NCBI RefSeq assembly: GCF_001437355.1
Contig: NZ_JQBM01000001.1
Coordinates: forward strand, 288,294 to 352,293
Direction: 5' to 3'
DNA length: 64,000 bases
Origin: Weissella viridescens
Lineage (GTDB): Bacteria; Bacillota; Bacilli; Lactobacillales; Lactobacillaceae
The position numbers and the translations under genes are program-made. The number at the start of each line of letters is the position of its first letter. Within the stretch, counting starts at the first letter, position 1. The notes beneath the pieces are model-generated. The model ran no database searches. It saw only the letters and a program-made list of their open reading frames with translations, and was not told the DNA's origin. Of this stretch, positions 44,506-53,782 are shown piece by piece.

Positions 44506-45134
44506 TTACCACCAACCGTTAGCTTGACGGAATGAAATGGCATTTGAAACTGAACCATAACGTGAGGTTGCGTAATTAACCATACCTTGTGTTTGTTGTG
44601 CAACTGAACCAGTTCCCCAACCTTCCTTAGTTTGACCTAATCCACGGTAACCATTTGGTGAAACAGCATTAGGGTTTCCACCTGATTCTGGGCGAACGAT
44701 TGTGTGCCACATTGCATCAGTTCCACCATTAGCAATGAATTGTGCATAAGTTGAACCTGAGGCAGCTGGAGCAGCGGCTTGTTGTGCTGGAGCTGCTTGT
44801 ACAGCAGGTGCAGCTTGCTTAGGTGCGGCCTGTTGGACTGGTGCTTGTTGAACTGGTGTTGCTTGAGCAACAGGAGCAGCAGCTTGTTGGACTGGAGCAG
44901 CTACAGTCGTCGCTTGACCTTCAGTTTCAAGTGTTTCACCAGCAAAAATCATGTCAACATTAGTAATGTTATTCAAAGCAGCCAAGTGATCAACTGTTGT
45001 GTTGTTAGCTTGTGCGATTGAAGCAAGTGTATCACCTGACTTAATCGTAATCTGATCAGCAGAAGCGATTCCGGTTGCTCCTAAAAGTCAAGCAGCGGCA
45101 GCAGTTGTCATAAGAATTGTTTGTTTGATATTCA
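44506..45134 (-). pseudogene. LysM/Apf-like secreted protein paralogue with two lesions in its signal peptide
   Basis: ATG at 45134 with AGGAG nine bases upstream starts MNIKQ but then runs out of frame and stops after eight codons. The frame of the rest reads MTTAAAA, a TGA at 45090-45088, then LLGATGIASADQITIKSGDT and on without interruption to the same NGWW end as the paralogue at 42878. Thus one base is missing near codon 6 and one sense codon has become TGA. The LysM and C-terminal domains (ESGGNPNAVSPNGYRGLG) are intact. Without a signal peptide the product cannot be secreted. A sequencing error could explain one lesion, less easily both. Confidence 0.75.
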
Positions 45135-45512
45135 TTAAATTAATCTCCTCGATAATAGTAGCATTTAATTTTTAATTTGTTTTTTGTAGGTCGCCTTAAC
45201 GACAAGGAATACTATACCGTGGAATATCACCATGTTTATATCAGAAATATAACGATTTATGACAATCCTTGTCATGAAACACCTTTTTACACACGTAAAG
45301 TTAGTCAAATCCCTTTCAGTCCAGCTTTATCATCTGTCATGAGAAAGACGTAGTTTAGCAAAAAAAATACAAAACTTTATTTTATTTGCTGTTATTGCTC
45401 TAAATATCAGTGAAATCATGACCAAGATTGCAAAATATCGACAACATTAAGTTGGTATTCAGTTCCTTTTATAACTTATTTGGCCTTATTTCAATAAAAT
45501 TCAACCACGCCT
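45135..45512. other. Intergenic region upstream of the broken LysM gene
   Basis: No gene seen. An interrupted palindrome ATGACAA-TCC-TTGTCAT lies at 45259-45275. A TATAGT box on the minus strand near 45208-45215 could be the old promoter. Confidence 0.35.
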
Positions 45513-45640
45513 AATATCATTCCGTATGAAACGGTCCTGTATCTTTGACATATAACAGCATTTTTCTGACTGCTACCTGTCGAATAACCAGATTTTTCAC
45601 CACCATTAATTCAACACCCTTTTTGGTTCCAAAACGAGCA
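45513..45640. repeat. Diverged direct repeat, copy A
   Basis: About 128 bp homologous to copy B at 47273-47409. Shared blocks: TTCCGTATGAAACGG near the left end and TTTTTCA..AC..ATTAATT.AACACCC.TTTT..CAAAACG.GCA at the right; the middle holds a weak hairpin (AGCA/TGCT). No gene start follows it on the minus strand, so it may be the orphaned leader of a lost gene. Confidence 0.65.
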
Positions 45641-45669
45641 ATTGTAATTTCAATCGCAGCGAATTCAGA

Positions 45670-45675
45670 TATAAT
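45670..45675 (+). promoter_or_regulatory. Possible -10 box for the endonuclease V-like gene
   Basis: Perfect TATAAT, 100 bases upstream of ATG at 45777; a weak TTTCAA lies 16 bases before it. Confidence 0.4.
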
Positions 45676-45776
45676 GAACTAGTCAAATAACTTTTAGATG
45701 AATTCCCAAGAAGGTTACATGACGTAATTCCCCTCTATGATTGCTACTGTCCATAACTTATGAAAGGAGACACGCT

Positions 45777-46139
45777 ATGCGGCTATGGCATGAAGAACTG
45801 ATTTCAAAATTACCTCGTCAACAACTCCTCGGCCAACATCGTGAATGCTGTGCGCTTCGTGGCGGTGGTTGGGGTAAAAAACATCGCACGGTCGATTATG
45901 CATTTAATCACTCACCTTATAAATTAGTACAATACCATGAAAAGGTCATGTTAGAAATGCAACGTCGTCATTTTAAACCCGATATAAAATGGTTTGACCC
46001 CTTATACCGTGGTACCCGCACACCGCCATATGTTGATCTTCCAGCAGTACCACTCACCCACCCCATTTATCCTGAACATGATGCTGCCTATTATCAAGAA
46101 TGTCTCGACAACTTAGCTACAAAACACATTTATTTATAA
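45777..46139 (+). CDS. Pyrimidine dimer DNA glycosylase/endonuclease V-like protein (TIGR02328 type)
   Basis: 120 residues from ATG at 45777, chosen for AAAGGAG seven bases upstream. MRLWHEELISKLPRQQLLGQ, HRECCALRGGGWGKKH and SPYKLVQYHEKVMLEM match the short bacterial relatives of T4 endonuclease V. Glu23, the catalytic Glu of T4 enzyme, aligns (HRE). Residue 2 is Arg rather than Thr, so the N-terminal amine nucleophile mechanism would need Met removal before Arg, which is unfavourable. DNA repair role is plausible but unproven. Confidence 0.75.
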   Translation: MRLWHEELISKLPRQQLLGQHRECCALRGGGWGKKHRTVDYAFNHSPYKLVQYHEKVMLEMQRRHFKPDIKWFDPLYRGTRTPPYVDLPAVPLTHPIYPEHDAAYYQECLDNLATKHIYL

Positions 46140-46142
46140 AGA

Positions 46143-46177
46143 AAAAAAGAGCTAACTCAAATTGAGTTAGCTCTTTT
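46143..46177. terminator. Bidirectional terminator
   Basis: AAAGAGCTAACTCAA and its perfect complement, between converging genes. Stem sequence is nearly the same as the hairpin at 47439-47475. Confidence 0.9.
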
Positions 46178-46191
46178 CATTAGTTCCCATT

Positions 46192-47259
46192 CTATACTTT
46201 TCGATCAAGGGCCGCTTCGTACATTGTGAACTCTTCGTCATTATACTTGAACCGTACGACGCGCTGTCCCGACATATTCGTTGGGTAGACTTCTAAAATT
46301 TGCACTGTTTTCGCAATTAAATAGCGATCAGGCTGACCCGTGTACCCTACTTGCGGAGCGGTATATAGCGTTACACCATCGATTTGCTTATCATCAAAAC
46401 GATATAAGTTATAATTTTTATCAATTTTTCGATATGTGACCACAGGCGTTCTAATCATCGCTTGGTCAAACTTAACTCCCCAAGCAGGCAACACTGTAAC
46501 TGGCAAATTAGAAACTAATTGTCGATTATTGTAACGCACGTATTTTTTGGACGCATCAGTTTGTAAAATCCATGCCGCAATTTTGCGTGGTTTACGCCAT
46601 GTTAAAGCGGCTACCGCCAGAGCAGCTGCGTCAACCATCGTACTGGTGGGTCCCTCTGGATGATCTGTGACATCCCACGGTCCCATTAGTTCGGAACCAA
46701 AGCGTCCTGCATTACCAGCATTGGCACCATCAACGCCACCACCTAGGTGTGACAACCCAAGACCATGACCAATTTCATGAATCAAAGCAGTCATATGCCA
46801 ATTTTCTTGTTGTTCTGCTGTTAACTTATCGATATGCCATGAATCTGGGTAAAAAATTAAGCCGTCACCATTATAGGATTGCGCAGCGAGAACACCCGTA
46901 TCACCCGCCACATCATGAATAACTTCATCGCTTTCTTCAACGGTGTCAACGAAACGAACAATTTCAACACCCGCAACATGATTCCAGAATCCAGACACTG
47001 CTGCCTGTGCTGCTTTTGGTAAGTATTTTGAATCATTATATAATTTCAAAACGCCATCAGCACCTACTACGTTCATATAATTGGTATTGCCATTCTTATA
47101 CACATGCTCGGTCACAACGCGATCAAAATTTGAATTTCCAGTGTACTGATCACCGTGTGCGATTTTTGTGAGTTGTTTTAATTCTGCTTCAGTATAGATA
47201 CCAGTTGTGATTGCGCCATTTTCATTTGCGTAAGATGTTGTATTTGCATATAATGTCAT
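46192..47259 (-). CDS. Matrixin-like zinc metalloprotease without a signal peptide
   Basis: 355 residues. The zinc site ALIHEIGHGLGLSHLGGG (HExxHxxGxxH) lies at about 160-177, followed by a Met-turn-like SELMGPWDV. Residues about 210-355 form a second region with motifs (WILQTDASKKYVRYNNRQLV, RYLIAKTVQILEVYP) of unclear family. The N-terminus MTLYANTTSYANENGAITTG has no hydrophobic segment, which is odd because matrixins are usually exported. GGAGAG lies five bases before ATG. A terminator-like hairpin sits 54-84 bases upstream in a repeated leader. Confidence 0.78.
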   Translation of the reverse strand: MTLYANTTSYANENGAITTGIYTEAELKQLTKIAHGDQYTGNSNFDRVVTEHVYKNGNTNYMNVVGADGVLKLYNDSKYLPKAAQAAVSGFWNHVAGVEIVRFVDTVEESDEVIHDVAGDTGVLAAQSYNGDGLIFYPDSWHIDKLTAEQQENWHMTALIHEIGHGLGLSHLGGGVDGANAGNAGRFGSELMGPWDVTDHPEGPTSTMVDAAALAVAALTWRKPRKIAAWILQTDASKKYVRYNNRQLVSNLPVTVLPAWGVKFDQAMIRTPVVTYRKIDKNYNLYRFDDKQIDGVTLYTAPQVGYTGQPDRYLIAKTVQILEVYPTNMSGQRVVRFKYNDEEFTMYEAALDRKV

Positions 47260-47272
47260 TTTTTCTCTCCAA

Positions 47273-47409
47273 ATATCCTTCCGTATGAAACGGGGCCCCG
47301 AATTTTTGGAATAAAAAAGGCATTCAGAGAATTTCTGAATGCCTCCTGTTGAATGATTAATTTTTCAACACTATTAATTTAACACCCCTTTTGAGCCAAA
47401 AACGGGCAT
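47273..47409. repeat. Diverged direct repeat, copy B
   Basis: About 137 bp, homologous to copy A at 45513-45640. Read on the minus strand it forms the leader of the metalloprotease gene. Its middle has become a strong terminator hairpin (47313-47343). A possible promoter (TTGGCT, 17 bases, TAATAG) lies at its upstream end, with an equivalent in copy A. Confidence 0.65.
47313..47343 (-). terminator. Attenuator-like terminator in the metalloprotease leader
   Basis: GGCATTCAG/CTGAATGCC stem with a seven-base loop and a six-T run on the minus strand. It lies downstream of a separate HU terminator, so it is not needed to end the HU message and may control read-through into the metalloprotease gene. 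Confidence 0.7.
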
Positions 47410-47438
47410 GTTAGTTTTTAAGAGAAAATTTCCTGTGC

Positions 47439-47475
47439 AAAAAAAAGCGCTAACTCAAAATGAGTTAGCACTTTT
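47439..47475 (-). terminator. Terminator after the HU gene
   Basis: AAGTGCTAACTCA pairs with TGAGTTAGCGCTT (one G-U) and is followed by an eight-T run on the minus strand. A further hairpin GGAACACC/GGTGTTCC lies at 47492-47509. Confidence 0.8.
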
Positions 47476-47556
47476 CATTTATAAAAGGACCGGAACACCG
47501 AGGTGTTCCCAAAAGCCCCAAATTAAGCGTTAAACCGCAGTATGCGTGCGATTTAA

Positions 47557-47832
47557 TTACTTAACGGCATCCTTCAAAGCCTTACCAGGCTTGAATGCAG
47601 GGATCTTTGATGCTGGAATTTCAATTTCTTCCTTAGTTTGTGGGTTGCGACCCTTACGAGCTGCACGTGAACGAACTTCGAAGTTACCAAATCCAATCAA
47701 TTGAACCTTTTCACCCTTTGCCAAAGTATCTTGGATTGATGAGAAAACGGCGTCAACTGCAGCAGTTGCGTCCTTCTTTGTCAAACCAGTTGCTGTTGCA
47801 ACATCGTTTACCAATTCTTGCTTGTTAGCCAT
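47557..47832 (-). CDS. hup: HU family DNA-binding protein
   Basis: 91 residues, full [42 protein letters not shown] and the proline arm [21 protein letters not shown]. Nucleoid-associated homodimer. AGGAGG nine bases before ATG. Conserved position next to der. Confidence 0.96.
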   Translation of the reverse strand: MANKQELVNDVATATGLTKKDATAAVDAVFSSIQDTLAKGEKVQLIGFGNFEVRSRAARKGRNPQTKEEIEIPASKIPAFKPGKALKDAVK

Positions 47833-48041
47833 GCGAAATATCCTCCTGCATAATCATTTACAATATAGTTAAAATTAGTTATATGTTATCCATATCACCA
47901 TTTCGCTATTTAGAATATCATAACTCCATGTGATAAACAACATTTTTTCACTGAAAACGCTGATATATCAGCCTTTTTAAACATTTATAAACAATTCACG
48001 ACCTATTTTGCTAGCCGTTTGTCAAGTTTTTACCGACAAAA

Positions 48042-49352
48042 TTACTTTCGAGCCCGCTTAATCAAATGAATTGGCGTTCCAGTAAAGTCAAACGCCTTAC
48101 GGATCTGGTTCTCTAGGAACCGTTCATATGAGAAATGCATCAACTCAGGGTCATTGACAAACACAACAAATGTTGGTGGTTGAATTGCAACTTGTGTTGC
48201 GTAGTAAACACGCAAACGCTTACCATTAACCGTTGGTGTAGGATTAGTTGCCAAGGCATCCATAATCACTTCATTCAACGTTGCTGACTGAATACGACGC
48301 TTGTGATTTGCATCAACTTGCTTAATCATTTCAGGCAACTTGTTCAAGCGTTGTTTCGTCTTAGCTGAAACAAACACAATTGGTGCATATGATAGATATT
48401 GGAACTCATCACGAATGGTTTGTTCGAAATCCTTCATGGTATACGTATCTTTTTCAATCGTATCCCACTTGTTCACAACAATAATGATAGCTCGTCCAGC
48501 TTCATGCGCATACCCGGCAACGTGCTTATCTTGATCTCGAATACCTTCTTCAGCATTCAAGACCATCAAAACAACGTTAGAATCATCAATCGCTCGCATA
48601 GCACGCATGACAGAATACTTTTCAGTATTTTCATAGACTTTACCACGCTTACGGATTCCGGCCGTATCAACCATGACAAATTCGTCACCTTCAGCATCAG
48701 TGAACTTTGTATCAACAGCATCACGAGTTGTTCCAGCAATGTCAGAAACAATTACGCGGTCTTCACCCAATAATGCATTTACGATGGAAGACTTTCCGAC
48801 ATTCGGACGTCCAATCAATGAGAAACGGATTGAATCATCTTCTTCCTCTGCATCAACTTCTGGGAATTCGCTCACGACTTTATCAAGTAGATCACCAACA
48901 CCTGTACGGTGTGTCCCTGAAATTGGGTATGGATCGCCAAAGCCAAGGGCATAAAAATCATAAATTTCAGAACGCTTTTCAGGGTTATCAACCTTGTTCA
49001 CGGCTAAAATAACTGGCTTATCTGTCCGATATAAAATCTTTGCTACACGCTCATCGGCTTCGGTCAGTCCCTCTTTAGCTGATACCATGAAAACAATGAC
49101 ATCAGCTTCATCGATGGCAATTTCTGCTTGTTGCACAATTTGCGTCATGAACGGTTCATCGCCCATTTCAATTCCACCAGTATCAATCAAGCGGAATTCT
49201 CGGGTTAACCATTCTGCGCGTGTATAAATACGATCACGCGTTACACCTGGGGTATCTTCAACAATTGAGATTCGATCCCCGGCCATTTCGTTAAAGATTG
49301 TCGACTTCCCAACATTGGGACGTCCCACAATCGCTACTACTGGTAGTGCCAT
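48042..49352 (-). CDS. der: Ribosome assembly GTPase Der (EngA)
   Basis: 436 residues with two tandem GTPase domains ([13 protein letters not shown] at about 9 and [13 protein letters not shown] at about 182; [15 protein letters not shown]; two NKxD motifs) and a C-terminal KH-like domain ending in the basic HLIKRARK. Acts in 50S subunit maturation. GGAGG upstream of ATG. Confidence 0.97.
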   Translation of the reverse strand: MALPVVAIVGRPNVGKSTIFNEMAGDRISIVEDTPGVTRDRIYTRAEWLTREFRLIDTGGIEMGDEPFMTQIVQQAEIAIDEADVIVFMVSAKEGLTEADERVAKILYRTDKPVILAVNKVDNPEKRSEIYDFYALGFGDPYPISGTHRTGVGDLLDKVVSEFPEVDAEEEDDSIRFSLIGRPNVGKSSIVNALLGEDRVIVSDIAGTTRDAVDTKFTDAEGDEFVMVDTAGIRKRGKVYENTEKYSVMRAMRAIDDSNVVLMVLNAEEGIRDQDKHVAGYAHEAGRAIIIVVNKWDTIEKDTYTMKDFEQTIRDEFQYLSYAPIVFVSAKTKQRLNKLPEMIKQVDANHKRRIQSATLNEVIMDALATNPTPTVNGKRLRVYYATQVAIQPPTFVVFVNDPELMHFSYERFLENQIRKAFDFTGTPIHLIKRARK

Positions 49353-49418
49353 TTCTGCTACCTCCTTGAAACTTAGCTATTACTTGTAATGTTACTATAC
49401 TTTAGGCATTTTGTCGCT

Positions 49419-49471
49419 AACTAAAATTAAGCGTGCGTCAGGATTAACCCAACACACGCTTAATTTTAGTT
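49419..49471 (-). terminator. Long hairpin after rpsA
   Basis: A perfect 17-base stem (AACTAAAATTAAGCGTG) around a 19-base loop, just after the rpsA stop. The T-run is weak (TTTT within the stem), so termination may be incomplete and allow some der transcription. Confidence 0.6.
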
Positions 49472-49483
49472 ATTCATCAAAAA

Positions 49484-50761
49484 TTAGTTAAAATCCTTGA
49501 AGATATCACCGAATGCATCACCCAAAGTTGCATTACCTTCTTCTTCTGAAGTTGAGTAATTCTTTGGTGCACGATCTTGACGTGGACGACGTGCTTGACG
49601 ACGAGGACGATCAGAGTTACCACCACCATTGTTGCTGTTGTTAGCAGATGATGAGGCATTGTTTGATTCTTCTTCACCTTCAGGCGCTTCTTCCAAAGCC
49701 TTGATTGACAATGACAAGCGTTGCTTTTCTGGATTTACATCCAAAACCTTAACTTGTACCTTGTCTCCAGCCTTCAAAACATCAGCTGGGTTGTTAACGT
49801 GCTTGTGTGAAATTTGTGAAACGTGAACAAGTCCTTCAACGCCTGGGAATACTTCCACAAAGGCACCAAAGTCAACAACACGCTTAACAGTTCCTTCAAG
49901 AACTGAACCAACTGGAGCCTTTTCTTCAATATCATCCCAAGGACCAGCTTCAGTGGCCTTGATTGACAATGAGATACGCTCACGTTCTGGATCCAAGCCC
50001 AAAACCTTTACCTTCACAGGTTCACCAACTGACAATACGTCTGATGGTTGTGAAACGCGATCGTGTGAGATTTCAGATACGTGAACTAATCCATCTACAC
50101 CACCAAGGTCGATGAAGGCACCAAAGTTAGTCATACGAGCAACCTTACCTTCAACAACATCACCAACTGACAATTCATCAAAGACATGCTTCAATGCTTC
50201 TTCACGTTCGGCGTTCAAAACGTCACGACGTGACAAAATCAAGCGGCTTTCTGCTGGGTCGATTTCGATAATCTTTGCGCGAATAGTTTGTCCCTTGTAT
50301 TGGTTCAAATCTTGCACAAAGCGGTTTTCGATCATTGAAGCAGGTACGAATCCACGTACACCGTCAACATCAACAACCAATCCACCCTTAACAACTTGTG
50401 TTACAGGTGCTTCAACAATATCACCCTCGTTATACTTGCTTGCGACTTCCTCCCAAGCACGACGAGCTTCAAGGCGACGCTTTGACAATAGGTATGATCC
50501 ACCTTCTTTGTCAGAACCGATAGTTGATACAACTACCAAATCCAATACATCTCCAACCTTAACAAGATCGTTAACGTCAGCATCACGGTCTGAAGAAAGT
50601 TCGCGCATTGGGATAACACCCTCAACACCGGCACCTTCAATACCTACAATCACTTGACGGTTATCATCAATTGCTAAGACTTCACCCTTGACTACATCGC
50701 CAACTTTAACTTCGGCTACACTATCAAGAGCTGCCAATAGCTCATTGTTCTCTTCGTTCAT
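49484..50761 (-). CDS. rpsA: 30S ribosomal protein S1
   Basis: 425 residues with four S1 RNA-binding domains (for example GDVVEGKVARMTNFGAFIDL, GSVLEGTVKRVVDFGAFVEV), the Gram-positive form. The C-terminal tail is rich in Asn/Ser and Arg (RRQARRPRQDRAPKN) and is not part of the S1 folds. Helps mRNA binding. AGGAGG upstream of ATG; between cmk and der as in many Firmicutes. Confidence 0.95.
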   Translation of the reverse strand: MNEENNELLAALDSVAEVKVGDVVKGEVLAIDDNRQVIVGIEGAGVEGVIPMRELSSDRDADVNDLVKVGDVLDLVVVSTIGSDKEGGSYLLSKRRLEARRAWEEVASKYNEGDIVEAPVTQVVKGGLVVDVDGVRGFVPASMIENRFVQDLNQYKGQTIRAKIIEIDPAESRLILSRRDVLNAEREEALKHVFDELSVGDVVEGKVARMTNFGAFIDLGGVDGLVHVSEISHDRVSQPSDVLSVGEPVKVKVLGLDPERERISLSIKATEAGPWDDIEEKAPVGSVLEGTVKRVVDFGAFVEVFPGVEGLVHVSQISHKHVNNPADVLKAGDKVQVKVLDVNPEKQRLSLSIKALEEAPEGEEESNNASSSANNSNNGGGNSDRPRRQARRPRQDRAPKNYSTSEEEGNATLGDAFGDIFKDFN

Positions 50762-50861
50762 TACAATATATCCTCCTGGTCACACGACTCTAGCGATTAT
50801 TATACAGTATCCTTGTCTGTATTGCTAGCATTAATCGTGGTTTTTTTATGATTCAAATAAA

Positions 50862-51539
50862 TTATGCCTTATCAGCGATGATGGCCTTCGCCCGATCAAC
50901 AACTTCATCAATCGAAAGTCCAGTTGTATCTAACTCCACTGCGTCATCAGCCTTTTTTAATGGCGAAATTTCACGATGTGAATCTAAATAGTCACGTTGC
51001 TCAATTGCTTGTGTTAATTCAGCTAAGGTCGTGTCTGTATCAATTCCCTTAGCCTGATTTTCCTTATAGCGACGTTCAGCTCGTTCTTGAACTGACGCAA
51101 TTAAGAAAATTTTGACATCTGCATGTGGCAACACCGTTGTTCCAATGTCACGTCCGTCCATGACAACTCCAGCGTTACTTGCAATTTCGCGTTGCAGTTC
51201 TGTCATAGTTGATCGAACAGCGGCATAAGATGCAACAGCAGAAACGTTGCGTGCGACCTCGTCTGATCGAATTGCTTCTGTCACTTCTTGCCCATTTAAG
51301 TACACGTGTTGTGTTGGCGTCCCTGGCTTAAATGTGATTTTTACATTTGGCAATAGGTCGGTAACAGCTTGTTCATCGTTCGGATCGATGCCAGCTTGCA
51401 ATGCGGCCAATGTGACAACACGGTACATGGCACCAGTGTCAACATACACATAATCTAAATCATTCGCTAAAATTTTAGCAATCGTTGACTTCCCAGCTGA
51501 AGCTGGTCCATCAATCGCAATCTGCATTGACTTCATCAT
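50862..51539 (-). CDS. cmk: Cytidylate kinase
   Basis: 225 residues. P-loop [25 protein letters not shown], and [17 protein letters not shown]. Phosphorylates CMP and dCMP. Start may be 51539 or the next ATG at 51536; AAGGA lies four or seven bases upstream, respectively. Confidence 0.95.
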   Translation of the reverse strand: MMKSMQIAIDGPASAGKSTIAKILANDLDYVYVDTGAMYRVVTLAALQAGIDPNDEQAVTDLLPNVKITFKPGTPTQHVYLNGQEVTEAIRSDEVARNVSAVASYAAVRSTMTELQREIASNAGVVMDGRDIGTTVLPHADVKIFLIASVQERAERRYKENQAKGIDTDTTLAELTQAIEQRDYLDSHREISPLKKADDAVELDTTGLSIDEVVDRAKAIIADKA

Positions 51540-51609
51540 TACATCCTTTATTAATTTATTTACCTTACTATTTTACGCTATTCTGTAAGGAAAGTGAATT
51601 GTTCAAACA

Positions 51610-51638
51610 AAAAAAGATTACCGAAGCGGTAATCTTTC
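51610..51638 (-). terminator. Terminator of the ribU-ypbB-recS-ypbE operon
   Basis: AAAGATTACCG/CGGTAATCTTT with a three-base loop and T-run on the minus strand, overlapping the end of the LysM gene. Confidence 0.82.
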
Positions 51639-51639
51639 T

Positions 51640-52263
51640 TTACTTAACTCTTAATTGTTGTCCAGCTGATACATTGGCTAGGTTCACGCCTGGATTTAAT
51701 TCTTGTAATTTAGCTTGCGAAATACCGGCATTCGTTGCAACACGGTATGCCCCTTGTCCAGCTGCCACGGTAGCATATTGTTTGTTACCATCATCAGGTT
51801 TCTTAGAGCTCTGTTCCGCTGCAGTCTTTTCACGGGCTGCCTTCTCACTAGCTGCCTTTTCAGCTTGCGCTTGCGCTGCCTTGCTTGAACTTTCAGCCGC
51901 CTTAGATTCCGCTACGGCTGCCTTACTTGAAGCTTCAGCTGCCTTAACACTTGATTCTGACTTGGCACGACTCTCTGATGAGCGTTTCTTTGCCAATGAT
52001 TCTGACTTAGCATTGTCAGTTACTTTTGTCTTAGATGTTGACGCAGATGACCACGTCTGTTCTGCATTGGTTGGCTTATTTAATGTTTGCAAATATTCAT
52101 ATATTGGCACAAATGATAAGACCACCACAATCACCACTAAAACCCCAATTGTCCAATTCACACGTTGTGACTTACGACGATGTTCAGTTCTTGAATACTG
52201 GTCGGGTTGGTCTTCTTTAAAAGTTTCCTCCCATGGCTCCGGTTTTTTATCTTGATCGGTCAT
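51640..52263 (-). CDS. Membrane-anchored LysM protein (YpbE-like)
   Basis: 207 residues. Short cytoplasmic N-terminus, one membrane span at about 39-58 (WTIGVLVVIVVVLSFVPIYEY), a long Ser/Ala/Lys/Glu low-complexity helix (about 75-155), and a C-terminal LysM domain (AGQGAYRVATNAGISQAKLQ). Start at 52263 has TAGGAGG six bases upstream. It follows recS as ypbE does in Bacillus. Probably wall-associated. Confidence 0.82.
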   Translation of the reverse strand: MTDQDKKPEPWEETFKEDQPDQYSRTEHRRKSQRVNWTIGVLVVIVVVLSFVPIYEYLQTLNKPTNAEQTWSSASTSKTKVTDNAKSESLAKKRSSESRAKSESSVKAAEASSKAAVAESKAAESSSKAAQAQAEKAASEKAAREKTAAEQSSKKPDDGNKQYATVAAGQGAYRVATNAGISQAKLQELNPGVNLANVSAGQQLRVK

Positions 52264-52342
52264 GATAGGCCTCCTAATCTCGAATTTACTATGCCACAGC
52301 ATACACCAAAAAAATAGGTAGTGCTATCAGCATTGAACTTTC

Positions 52343-53782
52343 TTAACTTAATTTAAAGAGTTTTGTTAAAATTGTCGACCAATCTGTTTGATTTACATGG
52401 GGTTGTTCTTTTGGTGCTGCTGGTAATCCGACTGCGGTCAACGCCCAGTTAGCCATGCCAATGGACTCGAAATCACTCGATGCTTTTTCGCCAAAATACC
52501 CCAGCAACTTCGGTCTGAGTGCTGAGCGAGACTGAGCATACTTAACCATCTGATTTAAATCAGCCTCGCGGACGATGCGTCGCTCTGCAAACAGCTGTTG
52601 AATTGCTGGTACAGATAATTTTTGTTGTCCATAGTAATCTAGTAAGCGCGCGCGCTCCTCACCAATATCACGTTGCGTTAACACTTTTGCATAGTAGCCC
52701 TCAATCATGGCATCTGTTGGTAATGACGCATCGATCAAATGTTGTTGAATACGTTCATCACCCTTAATATACAGTAAGATAGCCACCGCATTTTGACCGT
52801 CGCGACCGGCACGACCAATTTCTTGCATATAATTAGCCAAGTCTTGACTCAAATGATAGTGAATAACAAATCGAATATCGTCTTTATCAATTCCCATACC
52901 AAAAGCCGAAGTTGCAACAATCACATCTAACTGATTCTCCATAAATTGTTGTTGTAGACGATAACGCGCCACGTTATCTAAGCCGCCATGATAGGCAGCT
53001 ACACGCTTGCCGGTTTCTTGACGTAAAAATTCAGCCAAACTATTCGCCATTTTGCGACTAGAGACATAGACAATTCCAGCTCCTGGAATTTGATGCACCA
53101 AAAATTGGAGCCGTTGTCGCTTATCGTCCTGGTTGGTTAATTCTTCGGTATGTAAATAAATGTTTGGGCGATTGCTAGATTCCGTGTAAGTGAACCACTG
53201 CGCCGACCCAAGGTCAAACCGCCCCTTTAAGTCTTCCTGCATAGCTGGTGTCGCCGTTGCTGTCAACAGTAGTAAACTCGGCGCACCTAGCAAATGATGC
53301 AGGCGTGGTAAATCAAGGTAATCAGGTCGGAAATCTGGTCCCCAACTTAACAACGTATGCGCTTCATCAATTACAAATGTATTGATTTGAATACGTTGAA
53401 ACGCTTGTAGGACATTGGCTTGGTTTAGCATCTCAGGTGAAATAAAGACAAACCGATATCGATTCAAATGGCCTAAAATTGTGAATTTCTCTTGTGCATC
53501 CATCGTCGAATTGAGCGCAACGACCGATTTTTCACCTAAATAATTAAAACGGGCTACCTGATCTTGCATCAACGATAATAGCGGCGTCACGATTACCACT
53601 GTACCGGGGCGTAGATACCCCATCATTTGATAAATTAAACTCTTCCCACCACCAGTCGGTAACATTCCCAAAGCGGCATCTCCTCTAAGTAACGCCTCAA
53701 TAATCTCTAACTGACCTGGTCGAAATGTCTCAAACCCAAAATGTTGTTTTAATGTTGCTTGAATATCTGTTTGATTAAGCAT
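52343..53782 (-). CDS. recS: RecQ-family DNA helicase RecS
   Basis: 479 residues. Helicase motifs: FRPGQLEIIEALLRG (0), LPTGGGKSLIYQ (I), TPLLSLMQDQ (Ia), VIDEAHTLLSWG (II, DEAH), LLTATATPAM (III) and IGRAGRDGQ (VI). Lacks the HRDC domain and zinc site of long RecQ, as RecS does. Start at 53782, overlapping ypbB by eight bases; the longer frame to 53911 lies inside ypbB. Unwinds DNA in repair. Confidence 0.9.
   Translation of the reverse strand: MLNQTDIQATLKQHFGFETFRPGQLEIIEALLRGDAALGMLPTGGGKSLIYQMMGYLRPGTVVIVTPLLSLMQDQVARFNYLGEKSVVALNSTMDAQEKFTILGHLNRYRFVFISPEMLNQANVLQAFQRIQINTFVIDEAHTLLSWGPDFRPDYLDLPRLHHLLGAPSLLLLTATATPAMQEDLKGRFDLGSAQWFTYTESSNRPNIYLHTEELTNQDDKRQRLQFLVHQIPGAGIVYVSSRKMANSLAEFLRQETGKRVAAYHGGLDNVARYRLQQQFMENQLDVIVATSAFGMGIDKDDIRFVIHYHLSQDLANYMQEIGRAGRDGQNAVAILLYIKGDERIQQHLIDASLPTDAMIEGYYAKVLTQRDIGEERARLLDYYGQQKLSVPAIQQLFAERRIVREADLNQMVKYAQSRSALRPKLLGYFGEKASSDFESIGMANWALTAVGLPAAPKEQPHVNQTDWSTILTKLFKLS

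Noticed and set aside
45517-45606. 29-codon open frame on the minus strand inside repeat copy A
   Set aside because: No ribosome site, and the equivalent frame in copy B stops after four codons, so coding is not conserved.
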